A stretch of 64,000 nucleotides of DNA from Pisolithus tinctorius (Eukaryota > Basidiomycota > Agaricomycetes > Boletales > Pisolithaceae). Positions 10,813 through 22,285 of the stretch are shown here, one piece after another. The translations under genes were made by a program, and so were the position numbers. The stretch lies in the NCBI GenBank assembly GCA_024663395.1, contig JANFAH010000002.1, forward strand, positions 5,642,001-5,706,000, written 5' to 3'. The notes below the pieces were generated by a model that saw nothing but the letters and a program-made list of their open reading frames with translations, was not told where the DNA came from and ran no database searches. Position 1 is the stretch's first letter. Each line of letters opens with the position of its first letter.

Positions 10813-12527
10813 CTTTTGGTTGGGTCAGGGGAGTTCAATCTTTGGAGGACAAGCTCTTCTGTGCAATTTAGGAGAGAGAGGGCCTGTTGATAGTATGCAT
10901 CCACAGCATCCCTCAGTTCTGCAGGAATGTCCCCATCCTTGGCTTTGGGCAAGGAGACCAGGCTGCACAGTTGTCTGATGTTTTGGCCAGCAACATGCTC
11001 ATGCCATCTTGTTGTCAACAGCCAGGGATTTACCATGCGACCATCCAGTGGTGTTTGGATCACTTCTAGCATGGGCTCAAGTTCTTTGAGAAAAGAGTTG
11101 ACTAGGTCCTCTTGCAGTGTCTGTTGAGTGTCCACTCCTGCATTTTCCACCTCCCAAAATACTTGCAGGTCTCCAGATGACTCCTTCAGATGTTGAATCT
11201 GGCAGGCTCTCCAAGCTCTGGGCCTGGGAATGGAAGGGTGGTCTTTGGAGTGATGTTTCCGCAACCGTTCCTCTGACCTTGACAAGAAAGGGCAGTGATT
11301 GCATGCCAGGCCATTGTGGACTTTCAGACCATGGACCAGTGACCTAGGTCCAGTGATGGTGGCAGGCAGTCCTGCCACTGTTGCCAATGATTTGATAGCC
11401 AACTGGAACTGACCATCATTGTAGGCATGTGGCCTTCCATGTACTCTGGTTAGATGGCTTCTGACTTCTTCTGTTGCCAATGCCACCTGACAGATCTGAC
11501 ATGTCAGAAAGTGGAACTCTGCATTCACTGCCAGGTCCAGTGAATCCAGATATGGATGGTGATAAAGTCCACTTGTGGGGCCTGGCAGGGTATGGGTAGC
11601 AGTTTCAGCAGAAGTTGTTGCCATATTTCTGGGTTCATTGTGAGATTGGATCACTGACTGTGGAATTATGAGTCTTGCTTTGGGAAAATAAACTGATCAC
11701 CATGTCTCACCATGAGGGATGGCAGTGGTGCTGTTGGCAAATTTGGAGAGGGGCCCAGCCTCTCAGACCTAGGTGACACCATGTGGATGTCCTTCCAGAT
11801 CAAAAAATAAGTGACCGGTCACCTATCATGGGGTCCATACTCACCAGATGGGTCTGCACTGATGGTGAGCCCTGGGGAGTTACTGTTGTGTTGGTTGGTG
11901 GCTCAGGTGGTGTGGGTGAACGCATTATGTGGTCTTGTTGAACCAACCAACCATGAGTTTGTGGGGGAGATGGGATGCTACCCAAATCATGGGATATCTG
12001 TTTCCCTTGGTCAGTGCTGTATGTATTTGTGGCAAGGATGTATCATCTACTGACTGACGATCTGCTGGTGTCTTCAGATGATGACTAGTGTTATGTTTGT
12101 CACTGCCTTGCTCTCACTGATGGTAATCTTATGGTGCTCACCTCATTTGTGTAATCCTCAATGCTATCATGGTCCTCCTATAATGAATGACATTGGCAAC
12201 AGTCAGAATAGGTGACCGGTCACTTATTTGCCTGAAATGTAGGCTACACACCAAGTCCATGATGGCCCTGCTCATGCTAGGACCAGCACCTGGGACAAAC
12301 TCATTCTCCTTTGCATGCTCCTGTCACAGAAACATAAGTGATCTGTCACCCAGTCCATTGTCACTAAATCACACACCAAGCTTCTTTTTGCCTTGCTGGG
12401 TTGAGATTCAGGACCTTGTCCATGGGTCTGTGGTGGGCAGATAAGCAACTGGTTGCTTATTTTTCTGGCTGATAAAGCTACTCACAAAGTCAAGCTTTCC
12501 TGTGGATGTACTGCCCTGCTAACATCC

Positions 12528-12830
12528 TCAGAGATATTTCCAAATAAGGAAATTATTTGCCACATTTACCTTGGTATTATCACCAATCCATGTGGTCCCA
12601 GCCTTCAGGATGTGAGCCCTAAGGCTATTAGCATACTTGAATGGCCTGGGACAACCACTGTGAGAGCAATAACAGATGAAATCCCCCTCCAGATTCCTTT
12701 CTAAAGCTAAAACCTGTTTGGTATGGGGTAGGTGAATGGTGGTCCTGGGACTGCATTTCTTGATGTGTAAATTGTAGTCCTTCTTGTTGGAAAGAGTTTC
12801 ACCACAGGTGGAACAGGCAAAGCTTGGCAT
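12528..12830 (-). CDS. Short C2H2 zinc-finger ORF
   Basis: About 100 codons begin with MPSFACSTCGETLSNKKDYN and carry two finger-like segments: CSTCGETLSNKKDYNLHIKKC, and C-x3-GCP...LRAHILK after it. It lies upstream of, and in the same direction as, the OrsD/recombinase gene, so it may be a 5' exon of that gene or a separate DNA-binding ORF of the same element. The interval 11655-12527 between them has no long frame but holds four of the 22-bp palindromes. The 3' boundary is uncertain because the last ~25 residues look like intron or read-through sequence. Confidence 0.4.
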   Translation of the reverse strand: MPSFACSTCGETLSNKKDYNLHIKKCSPRTTIHLPHTKQVLALERNLEGDFICYCSHSGCPRPFKYANSLRAHILKAGTTWIGDNTKVNVANNFLIWKYL

Positions 12831-13257
12831 GGTTGAGATGGTGGTGGTAAGAGGAAGAGATGTAAAAAAGAAAGGTTCCCACAGTCAAATCAAATTGTTT
12901 GGTCTCCACAAACACTCCAGATGGAGTGCTAACCCCATTGGTATTACCCCATTAGGAAATTTGGGTGTACTTGCTACTTAGAGCTTGGCACTCAGTAGTT
13001 GTACTTGGTACATTTGCCTGCAGATAAGCAACTGGTTGCTTATTTTATGTAGGCTCCCCAACTTGCTAGTGCGGTATATGTCAAAATTTCTATTGGCTCA
13101 CAGTTGCCTAGTACCCTGCCCTGATGGTGATTAAGTTCATGTGGTAGTTGTGATTACTTCTCATTTCACTGGCCACTTTGGCTTGGGTGGTAATAGGCAA
13201 CTGGTCACTTATCATCTCTAGTCAGTAGTTGGTACTTCACCTGTAACTTCCCTTCAG

Positions 13258-14189
13258 TGCCAATAAGCAGCCAAGCACTTATTTTTCCTGATAGGATTCC
13301 CCCTCTGGATGAAGTGGAACAATTTCCCATTGGCAGCAGACCGATGTGGGCCAAATTGACAAGGACCATCCAACTGCAGCCTTGGTTGATCATGCAGGAC
13401 TGGAAGTGGTCGGCCCAACTGTCCGGTCTGGCACCAGTGGTAGGGAAACTTTTCATTCTGTTTACCTGTCAGCTTTGGATCCAGTTGGATGTGACTTGGC
13501 TGACAGGTTCAGAGGGAAAACCAGAGCCAACATCTTTGGAAGATGCCATTCAGAGTTGGACTCTGAACCAGACCTTCAGGACGATACGTGCCTGCGAATT
13601 CAAGGCCTGCAATGCAGAAATAGCAGGGAGTGGAGGGGCTGGTCGCCGACAGTCAAGCTTTGCAGAGAGGGTCAACCTGTTTTTCCCAGGACCCACAGCA
13701 GGACAACCTTCATGGAGGTCACCATGGAATGTCTTCTGGACAAAGCCTGGGTATATTTGGGAGTATCGCCAGGTGATGAAGAACAGGACACCCCTGGAGG
13801 AGTTTGAGGTGCTGGACCACCTTGGCAGGATATTTTCTGTCCTTCAGACATTACCTGATGCGACAAAAGGGAGTGAAAAGAGTCCTGGGAAGACATGGTG
13901 GGTGGAGGGTGAGAAGGTGGTTCTGGTGACAAATCCCAAGTTCTACAAGATCGAGGGGATCTCCACCGAGAAGGAACAGCAACAGGCCAGGAGACAAGCA
14001 TCTCGAGTGGTAAAGCCCAGGAATGCACTGCAGATGGAGCTTCTGGAGCATGCAGGATATGACGAACTGCTGGCTAGCAAGGCCCTCATCTTAGAAAGGC
14101 AGAGGCTGAAAGAGGCACAGACCAAGAAGTCATCAAAGGCAAAGAATGCTCAAAAGCCTCCAGCAAGAAGAGGCAAGGCCACCTCATAG
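13258..14189 (+). CDS. Unknown protein, probable 3' exon
   Basis: A 310-codon frame ends in a basic, Lys/Arg-rich tail (EAQTKKSSKAKNAQKPPARR). There is no ATG at the beginning. The frame opens right after CCCTTCAG, a plausible splice acceptor, so 13258 is probably an exon start; the first ATG in frame is at 13344. The central part contains WNVFWTKPGYIWEYRQVM and KTWWVEGEKVVLVTNPKFYK, which I do not recognise. The last ~90 residues are predicted helical and charged. It is convergent with the OrsD/recombinase gene, and one 22-bp palindrome overlaps its first bases, so it is likely cargo of the same element. Confidence 0.45.
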
Positions 14190-14379
14190 AGGGAAGCAGT
14201 GGGATGGGGAGAGGGAAGGCAAGGATATGGGTACAGAGGGAGAAAGTGATGAATGCAATGTTGATATAGATTGTGGTTCCCATTCCTGTGGAACTGAATC
14301 CCAGTGTTGCCTAGTGTAGTCTGATCTGGTAGCAACATGTTTGGCATCTTGGGATGATACCTGGCCCAAATGTGAACCC

Positions 14380-14960
14380 CCCTCTTCAGCTTTGCTCCAT
14401 CAAAACAATTCCAGATCAATCTGGCTGTCCATACCATGTCTGTGCCACTTGAATGACATGGCAGGACCATTTGGATCACACCAGAAAGGACCCTATGTGT
14501 CATTCCCCTCCTCTTATCCTGGGGGTGCTAATCCTATAAAGTTTAGGAAGCATGAAAGTTTGTCAGGAATGGTTGTCCTGGAGGGCCTGAATGTCACAAC
14601 AGATGATGAGAATGGTTGCAGCATTCCTAGGTGTCAGAATATCCATGTAAGATATGTTACCCCCCCCCCCCTCCCCATGTTCACTCCATCAAAACAATTT
14701 CAGAGATCAGTCTGGCTGTCTGAATCATGTCTACCCCATCTGTATGACATTACAAGACCATCAGAATTGCATTAAAAAGGTCCCCATATTTGTTTCATTG
14801 ACATACCTGATCCCCTCCTCATACCCCAGGGATGGCGATCCAGTAACATCAGGAGGGGGTGCCAGCTTGCCAGGGATGGATGTCCTGGGTGTTATCAATG
14901 CCACTGAAGACAATGGAAATGATTTCCAGCCTCCCAGAAGTATTTCCAAAGAGATACCAC
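14380..14960. repeat. Diverged ~290-bp tandem duplication
   Basis: About 14380-14660 and 14670-14960 share ordered blocks: CTCCATCAAAACAATT, TCTGGCTGTC, ATCATGTCT or CCATGTCT, CCCTCCTC.TA.CC, and GATGTCCTGG or GTTGTCCTGG. Identity is low but colinear over the whole length. No convincing coding frame spans both copies. A C-tract at 14661-14672 separates them. Confidence 0.6.
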
Positions 14961-15159
14961 TTTGTGGTCTGACCATACTTCTACCCCCTGTAGATTTTTT
15001 TTCCGACTGCCAATTTCATTCAAATTTCACCTGGGACATCCCAATGGACATATCTATCAACTCCCAGCATTATTTCCCCCAAATTATGGTCGGGAGTTTG
15101 TAATTATAATTCCCCCAGGGGCTGTATAGATGGAGCATGCGGACGAGATGGCAGGTACT

Positions 15160-17310
15160 TACGAGCCATTGCGAAGGTCTGGACATAGTCTAGAAACGTC
15201 CAAGGTATATGTATTTTCGAATCGAAGGGTCTGGGGTTGGCGATCGCCCGACACCTTCTGGCTGAACCTGTCATGGGGTAGACCCTGTTCACAGAATTGA
15301 ACACGTTTCTGCCACCGTCGCCGAGCTGGTCTTGTTTTCGTACCGGTACCAGAGAACGCACTGGTGACCATGCCTCTCTGGACGACATGAAATTTAGCCT
15401 CTGTTCGAACGCGATGTGACAAAGAATTATAAATCTGAGACGAGATTCCGATGATAGCAGGAGACATATGAGGGTCAGGCATGGCATCGTCTCCATCGCC
15501 GATGTCGAGGTCTGCATCTGCATCGGGATCTTGGATGGCATGGTTGATATGCTCGAGTCTGTGAGTGAAAGCAGGCATGAGACCTGCAGCCTTGACGTTG
15601 CCCAAATCCCTCGTGAATGCCAGGGGGTACACGGTGTAAGGTGATTCGTTGTTGACATGGCCATAGGCATCTTCGTTTCCCTGGAACAACTCGTGTACCT
15701 GCTTCAAGTCCAGCAAGGCACCACAGGCCTGGTATGCGGCAGGACTCCTTCTGGGGACCCGGAATCCATCTTCATTGTAGACATTTATTTCGAAGCCATG
15801 TTCGTCCAGCAGCGGGAGTTCATCGAGATCGACAGGAAGACAAGAGGGATCATCGTCAGACTTGTCATAGAGGATGGGGTGTTTGTCCATGATCGTGTGC
15901 TGAGCGATGTCGGTCCAGCGCTCGACGGCAAGGTAGCTACAGGCAAAGGAGTCAAGGGGATGAGGGATGGAAGCAAGGACGAACGGACATACCTGATGTG
16001 GGTGGCCAAGGAGAAGGAGACGCGGCGGATGTGGGCATAGTTTCGGTCATGGTTCCAGTTCATACGCTCGAGATCGATGGATTGGGACACCATGAGGGGC
16101 TGGTTTTGTCCATAACGAAGGGAGACGGCGACGGGGGCATTGGCAGTGAGAAAGCCGTCTTGCTTCCAAGATCGAGGGGCAGCGGCGACCCAGGCATGCC
16201 AGAGGTCGATGAAACCTTGATGAAGGCGGACGAGGTCAGGCAAGCGGAGGTTGATCATGCGATTGGATTGACCGAAATGACCCCTGTGAAGCGTAAGTCA
16301 GATAAGCATGTAGGGATGAAGGAAATGCGCAAACGAAAGGAAGACATGAAATGCGCAGGACGACGGTGCAGAGATTGCAGATCGTCAAAAACGCGCAAAC
16401 GGATGGGAGTCGAAAAATGCGTGACTGACATGACTTCTGTGGAATCCTTCACTGCATCCCAGGTAAGTGGTTCTGGGTATGGGTCCAAGCAGTGAATGTC
16501 CTCGTGGCGCATCTCGGAGAGGACGTGGGCGATGAACATGACGATCATGCGTGCATGGTGAGGGGCAACGACCGGGTGCCTGTGATCCAACGATGGGAGC
16601 TTGTCGGGGGTGTTATCTGGATCACGAATGTCAAAGAAGACATGAGGGACGATCGCAAGCCAGAATTGGTCGTCGAGTCGAGTGCCGACATACATCATCC
16701 TGCCCTTGGGATTGAATGGGAGAGCGTTGGCAGCATTGTCAGGCCAGAGACGGAAGGTCATGGTAAGTTGGAGTTTGGCAGTCCAGTTATGATCGGCAGC
16801 GACGTTGGGAAGTACAGCATCGAGGCCACGACGGGAGCCGACATACAAAGCATAGTCGAGGTAGTGAGGGCCGAGGTCAGGGCTATCGGTGTTGACACGA
16901 TAGTGGTCGTCGATGTGGATGCGATGACGATTGGACAGCAAAGAGATCGCTGGTATGGCTCGTCTGTTTTCATGGAAGTTAGACAAGGTCCTGAAGGAGA
17001 CGTGCTTGAGGTGATGGGCATTGAAGAGGCGGAGATGGTCAGAGTCAGCTGGAGGATGGTGAGGGTAAAGTGCGAGGTGGACGTCGACTTGTGCATGAGG
17101 GTCACCAGTTGCAAGCTGTCGAGGGACCTCAGCGACGTCGAAAGGGGCATCGTGCTGGCCTTCGTCGACGATGGGATCCTTGTCAGAGGCAGAGGAATTG
17201 CTGAAGCAAGGGGGTACAGGTGAGTGTGATGGGAGCTGTAGACAGATGACAGGACAGGCATACCTGATGGAGTCAGCGATGGAGACGTTGTCTAGATCGG
17301 TGTCAGACAT
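15160..17310 (-). CDS. Unknown multi-exon gene A (minus)
   Basis: A minus-strand gene begins MSDTDLDNVSIADSIR at 17310. Probable introns are at about 17261-17205 (GTATGC...TTGCTTCAG) and about 16440-16285 (ending TTCACAG), with another near 15970-15930. Blocks include FRLWPDNAANALPFNPKGRM, YVGTRLDDQFWLAIVPHVFF and WNHDRNYAHIRRVSFSLATH. The last exon has an Asp-rich acidic patch (DPDADADLDIGDGDDAMPD) and runs to a donor-like GTAAGT near 15160, beyond which I see no good next exon, so the 3' end is uncertain or truncated. I do not recognise the family. It shares strand and the TTTGCGCA-like intronic motif with the ParB-like gene upstream, so the two may form one element. Confidence 0.5.
16290..16440 (-). 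promoter_or_regulatory. Intron with TGCGCA-type motifs (gene A)
   Basis: The presumed intron contains AATGCGCAAACG near 16325, ATGCGCAGGA at 16351 and ACGCGCAAAC at 16391, plus a degenerate copy near 16418. The same octamer recurs in the introns of the neighbouring ParB-like gene. The function is unknown. Confidence 0.4.
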
Positions 17311-17681
17311 GCTGGTATGGAAGAAGATGAGGAAGATAGAGAAGAGGAGAGGGGAGAAGATACAGATGATGGTGAGAGGTTAGGAGCGAGTGGAGACAGG
17401 AAGGATAGGTTGAGGGGGTTGATGGGGAGAGGGTATTAGTAGGGTTAGAGGCGGGCATGTCAAACAGGGGAGGGAGCGGCAATGGACCCAGAGGAGTTAG
17501 GATGGCGAGGAGGGTGGCACATTGAATTTAAGCGGACAGCTGAGGAATGAAGGAGAAGCGGGACAGACGAGAATCAAATATGAAATACAAAATTTATGCA
17601 GTGCATGGAGATACACATGGGATGGCTAAGACAAAAGGAGGAGACACAGGAGAAGAAATAAGTATTTACGAGGGGATGATA

Positions 17682-20600
17682 TCATCCCAGCTGTTCCACA
17701 ACGTCTTCTGTCTCAGCAACCTGACTCAAACGGGAAGAGGGAGGATCACCGGCACGGAGGAATTTTTTTCCACGGCGAATAGATGTCGCTGTGAGTAAGG
17801 GGGAGGAAATGACGTCGGTTATGAGAAACGAAGAAGGAATGAATGGAAGAAGACATACGATCGGAAGGGAGGGAGACATCATCTTTGACAGAGGAAAGGG
17901 AGTTTGAGGCGGCGCGCTTCATGTTGTGGGTGGGGAGAGCTGAAGAGGAGGGGGTTGGGGGGCGAGGAGGGCGCAGGTCACGCTTGATGGACTTGTTGGA
18001 AAGCTTGATATGGGAAGTGGGTGGGTTGTGGATGGAAGGAGGGATGGGGGGAAGATCTGGAGAGGGTGAGAGGGGAAATGGAGGAGAGAGAGGGAAATAC
18101 CATGGGAGATTGGATGAAGAGGGGAAGGAGCGGTGGGAGGAGGAGACAATAAATGTGGAGTATGATGGGAGGGGCCTGGGAGAAGGGGTTAGGGTAGGAC
18201 GAGGATGTGATGGTTAGAATACCATGATCGAATTCGGTGTTTGAGGACATGACTGAGGGGGGATGATGAGGAATGAGAGGAAGAGACGAGACGTAGAGAC
18301 TTACAAGAGTCAGGGTTAACGACGTCTTCAGGATGGGCTGTAGATGATGTGGTGAGCGATGGAATGGAGATGGGAGGGGAGGGGGTGGGTGGGTCGACGA
18401 TATCAGAGGAGAGAAATGCGCCAAAATGGATATGTATGTTTTTGCGCATAAAGGGGGATGGCATGTCATGCGCATCAGAGGAATGGGAATGAAATGCGCA
18501 TAGAGGGAGGGAGGGTGAAATGCGCAAAACGAGGGATTAGATGTTTTGCGCAGATTAAGATATGCGGCGACGACTTACCTGGCGGAAGAGACTCGGTCAA
18601 CATTTCCATGGATGCCTCGTCACGATGAACGTCACTGGGGATGTCCTGTAGAGAGCCTTGTCGATCAGATGCATCGTGAAGAGGTCCAAACCGATTGGGT
18701 CTCGTGTTGGGAGCGCCATCTTCGTCGGACTCATGTCCCGTAGACATATCCTCATCAGGGGTGGTAGTGGCTGCACGATGGCCTATGAGACATGCCATCA
18801 ATACAAGAGAGATGGATGAGGGTGATGGGCTACACACCTGCGACGACGGATCTTGATGTCTTCTGAACAGGTGCAGGGGCGACGGGTTTGCGCTGCTCGA
18901 CCTCTGAGCGGGAAAGAATGACAAATGGTTTCCGTTGAGATGCGAGTTTGGATCGCTCTTCGCCAGTGCTGTTCCAGACGACATTCAAACCATCGACGTC
19001 TTCCGTGAACTGCGCATCAGATGGATTTAGGCCCTCCATCTCCAGGCGTTGATTCCATGCATTGACCTGGAGACTCTGTAATCGAGTGAGATCAGCGGAC
19101 ATGAAGGTGACGCCTGCACGCACGGCGACGAGATCTTCGAGAGAGGATTGGACGTCTGGATGCAAGTCGGGCTTGTCGCGAGCAGTCATGGTATTGGTGG
19201 TGTCGACCCAAGCGATGGTTTGTGTCTGGACGTATTGGATGATGCGCTGCAACTGAGCTTGCTGGTCTTTTTTCATGACGCTGAGGGTGTGGCGAGCAAG
19301 CTCGGTATGCAGATCGAAGCCTTCGACAGCGTTCGGGACGGCAGGGATTCCATCGGCCCAGGGGTGAGATACGGCGACTTTTGCGGGACGTTGCTTGATG
19401 TTTGAGAGGGTGGTCTGGCGCCTCTCTTTCTGGATGGTGGTGAGACGGTATGGAGCGGTGTCGGCTTCGATCTTGTTGCGCAGAAATGCGGCGCCACCCT
19501 CTGGATCCGATAGGAGCTGAGGACGGTACTCACTGATGGCACAGGCCTCATATATAGAGAGGCAAGCGAGGATCCTCAAGATGCGTGCGCGAGAGGGGCC
19601 ATCCAAGGTTGCCCATTCCCAAGTATGAGCGTGGATGAGGTCGTAGCCTCGGAAGGAGTGCGGGACGGTGTTGGTGGTGATCTTGGAACGGCGCGTCCAA
19701 GGTCGATCGCAGTAGGACCAGGCAGGGCCGGTGAGTTTCTCACTCTTGTCGAGCGCCTTGCAAGCAGCAAGGGCTTCCAACTCGAGACTACGAGCCCGAG
19801 CCTCAGCCTCGGCTCTCTCTTTCTCACGTCGCGCATATCGTTCTGCCCTCGTTTCTCCTGGGGTTGCCTCGTCATCATCGTCGGAGGACTCTGATGGATC
19901 GCCGTCTTGCTGTCCTTCGTCATCGCCACTAGCACCTGCTGTGAATTCCTCATCCCCGTCGTCCTCGCGCTTCTTTGCCTTGCCCTTACCCTTGATAGTA
20001 ACTGATGGGGCCTTTTTTGAAGGCTTTGGACCACCGCTGAGCGAGAGGCCGAAGATGGCAAGGAGTTGTGCTTGGCTGATGGATCTGTCGGGGACGTTGA
20101 GGGTCATCAGTTGACCCTCCATGTTGAGGAGCGCGGGATAGTGTTCGAAGATCATGAGGACGATCTGAATATTAGACATATATCGAGTGTGATAGGATGC
20201 GATGCGATGAGAAGGACATACCTTGTCCCACACAACGTCACGGGTGTCGACGTGATATTGAGGGTGAGCGAATATCGCACGCCGGAGATCTGCACTGGCT
20301 GACCCGGGGGTCCATTCTTTCGGGTGAATCTTTGCGGTATATACGAAGGGTGTCCACCAGGACGAGAGCTGCAGGTTGATCAGCGATGGACATGACAAGG
20401 AGGTCGTGCAAATGATGATGTAGTATGATTTGCGCATATTAGATTGCCGTGGATCTCGCGCAAATCATCATGCGGTATGATTTGCGCAGATTGGCATGAA
20501 CATATGGTACATGACGCACCTCGAGAATAGCACGTTGTATGCGTTGTAAATGCACCTTGAAGACCTTGAAGATCAAACTGGACATCAGTGGGAATCCAGC

Positions 20601-22285
20601 AAACTCATCCCTCTGACTGTCCGATGTCAGCACGATGCGCGCCTTGATGGCGCATGTCTTCAACGCATGACATGTCTCAGGGCGGATCCTGGACAGATCC
20701 CCACGGGTCGCCATATCGTCGACCTCGGCTTGCATTTTCATCGGGACCTCAGATGCATATTGTGCATACGACATCATCCACTCTGACGATGACTGATTTC
20801 CAAATTCTTGGACTCCCGACGTATTCTCGATGCAGCGCTTGAAACATTCGTCGATTGCGGTGCGTATCCCGTCGCTGTAAGCTTCCGGGATCGGCTTGGC
20901 ATCTTTGAGCTGCTGGACGATGGCGTCCAGTTGTTCTTGTGCGATTTGGGCGTCCTTCACATCCTTCGATCTAAGCCGTGCCAAAAGACTCCTCACGCTC
21001 TTCTCGTCCACCTCTACCGAATTGAAACACATCCGGAATCTCCTCTCCAGACATCCGACCATATATGCCAGTATCTTGTATCGATCGTCAACGGAGTTCT
21101 TTCAACCTAATGACACATCCACGTACCCCTCCATAGCTAGAAAACATCGTTGCGTAGAATTCTGAAAATACCATGAAATCTGCATGCCAGAAATGAACCC
21201 CTGCTGAATCAAAATACGTTAGCATCTCCCACACATAGTCCTGTCTCAGCAGATCGTGTTGTTTCGAGGCATTGCCTTTCGATTGAGGGATGGCCTTCAC
21301 GTTGCGGAACGTCTGCTGTTTGGACTTCATCGCCTTGAAGAACTGAATCAGTCCTTCCATCGGCGATTCCATGTAGACATGTTTTGTCTCGTTCTTTGCA
21401 ATATGGAGAGCGAGGGTTTCATCGATCTTGCCTACAGAAATGTTCGTGTCAGCCAACTGTATCGCGCAAATCCAGTGACACCATGATATGCGCATATACA
21501 TCTACAGTTTGAATTGCGCTGTGGCCATCGATCCACATCTTGTATGATACGACGGTTCCTTTTCATGCAAATAGATAGACACCTCCATTTGCGCATACCG
21601 ATGCCCTCGGATTCATCGCTGACATAGGAGATCACTTACTGTCATCAAACAAGGACACAAGCCATTGACCTTCGTACGCGATGATCGCCTCCAGCTTGTC
21701 TTTCTCCGCCTTCTGCTCCTCGTTCCATTTCTTCAGCTGGTTCGCATCCACCTCATCTACATCCTTGTTCGCGATCGACTGCTCCAGAGATACAAACTCG
21801 TCCAGTTGCTTTTTCTTCTTCTCGAACCAGATCGCAAGCGCTTCCAATCGATGTTGCCCTCCAGCTGCATACACCTTCCACCCATCTCTGTGGTTCGTCG
21901 CTATCTCTAGGATCGGAATCTCGTCCCTCGGCACATCCTCCAGCGTATATGTATCCCGCTTGATCAGGCTCTTCGATACGATCAATGGGATCGCGTGCGC
22001 TCGGTTGAACCGATGTACCCCATTCACCTGAAACGATTCAACGAGCTCAGATATCTGTGTCTTTACCAGTTTTCGTGGGTTCCATTTCCCAAACTCCAGA
22101 TGCTCTCGGTTTCCTAAGACGTCCAGTCGCGCGTATCCCATCAACGCAGTTTTCATCTTCTCATTCAGCATGTTCACTTCTTCTACCTCATCTTCTAACC
22201 CCCCTCCACGCATCCCTCGCTGATCCAGCAACATCGTATTCTTCACTCGCTGTTCATCATGTATACCATCAGCATTCTCATCCAT
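17682..22285 (-). CDS. Large multi-exon protein with ParB-like N-terminal motif
   Basis: The gene starts at 22285 (MDENADGIHDEQR) and runs through at least seven exons. The main ones are about 22285-21650, 21434-21115, 21110-20523, 20371-20223, 20168-18842 and 18785-18583, ending with RGKKFLRAGDPPSSRLSQVA and a stop at 17682. The first exon has FNRAHAIPLIVSK, IPILEIATNHRDGW and YAAGGQHRLEALAIWF. The GGQHR-LEAL signature resembles the ParB/Srx nucleotide-binding fold, where GxxR-type loops bind CTP or ATP. The middle contains an acidic/basic linker (about 19990-19850) and an ARREKERAEAEARARSLELE coiled coil. ParB-like proteins are repeated in basidiomycete genomes; partition or nuclease activity is not implied. 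Exon ends are estimates. No internal stop is forced, so it may be intact. Confidence 0.6.
18410..18582 (-). promoter_or_regulatory. Intron packed with TGCGCA motifs
   Basis: Within about 170 nt the motif occurs six or seven times: near 18416, 18443, 18469, 18495, 18521 and 18545, with AAATGCGCA or TTTTGCGCA flanks. It follows a good donor (GTAAGTCG) after ...TESLPPG. Such density in one intron is unusual and not explained by coding constraint. Confidence 0.5.
20410..20522 (-). promoter_or_regulatory. Intron with paired ATTTGCGCA motifs
   Basis: GATTTGCGCATATT (about 20429), CGCGCAAATCATCATGCGG (about 20457) and GATTTGCGCAGATT (about 20479) lie inside the presumed intron between AILE|GTGCGT and the acceptor CCTGCAG|CTCTCG at 20371. 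Two copies are in opposite orientation around ATCATCAT. Confidence 0.45.

Larger units (their letters stand above)
8962..11654 (-). pseudogene. OrsD/C2H2 protein with tyrosine-recombinase-like C-terminal half
   Basis: I read two exons, 11654-10813 and 10750-8962, with a 62-nt intron. That would give about 876 codons, but TGA occurs in frame at 9952-9954 and 9373-9375. The N-terminal half has two C2H2-type fingers, CQICQVALATEEVRSHLTRVH and CNHCPFLSRSEERLRKHHSKDH, as in OrsD (PF12013) proteins. The C-terminal half has, in order, SRGTEL (Arg at 9777-9775), KSWRH (Arg at 9399-9397), and AGHSRSTENQVY (His at 9300, Tyr at 9273, eight residues between). This matches the R...HxxR...GH-x8-Y layout of tyrosine recombinases, with Lys in place of the first His. 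Both TGAs sit where arginine would fit. The frame stops inside the motif TAATAATCTACTTTCCGGA. The recombinase role is inference. The gene probably belongs to a mobile element. Confidence 0.7.
9069..13283. repeat. Dispersed 22-bp palindrome family, nine copies
   Basis: The half-site consensus AATARGYRACY is followed by its near reverse complement. Copies lie at 9069-9090, 10768-10789, 11806-11827, 12207-12228, 12333-12354 (degenerate), 12440-12461, 13023-13044, 13192-13213 and 13262-13283. Two flavours occur: GTGACCGGTCAC cores and GCAACTGGTTGC cores. One copy is inside coding sequence, one in the intron of the OrsD/recombinase gene, and the others in flanking DNA. I noticed no copies elsewhere in the window. 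Possible roles are recombinase sites, ends of tiny elements or operator-like sites. Confidence 0.8.

Noticed and set aside
16492..17223. 243-codon plus-strand frame
   Set aside because: It is the complement of gene A exon sequence; the minus strand has better splice sites and composition.
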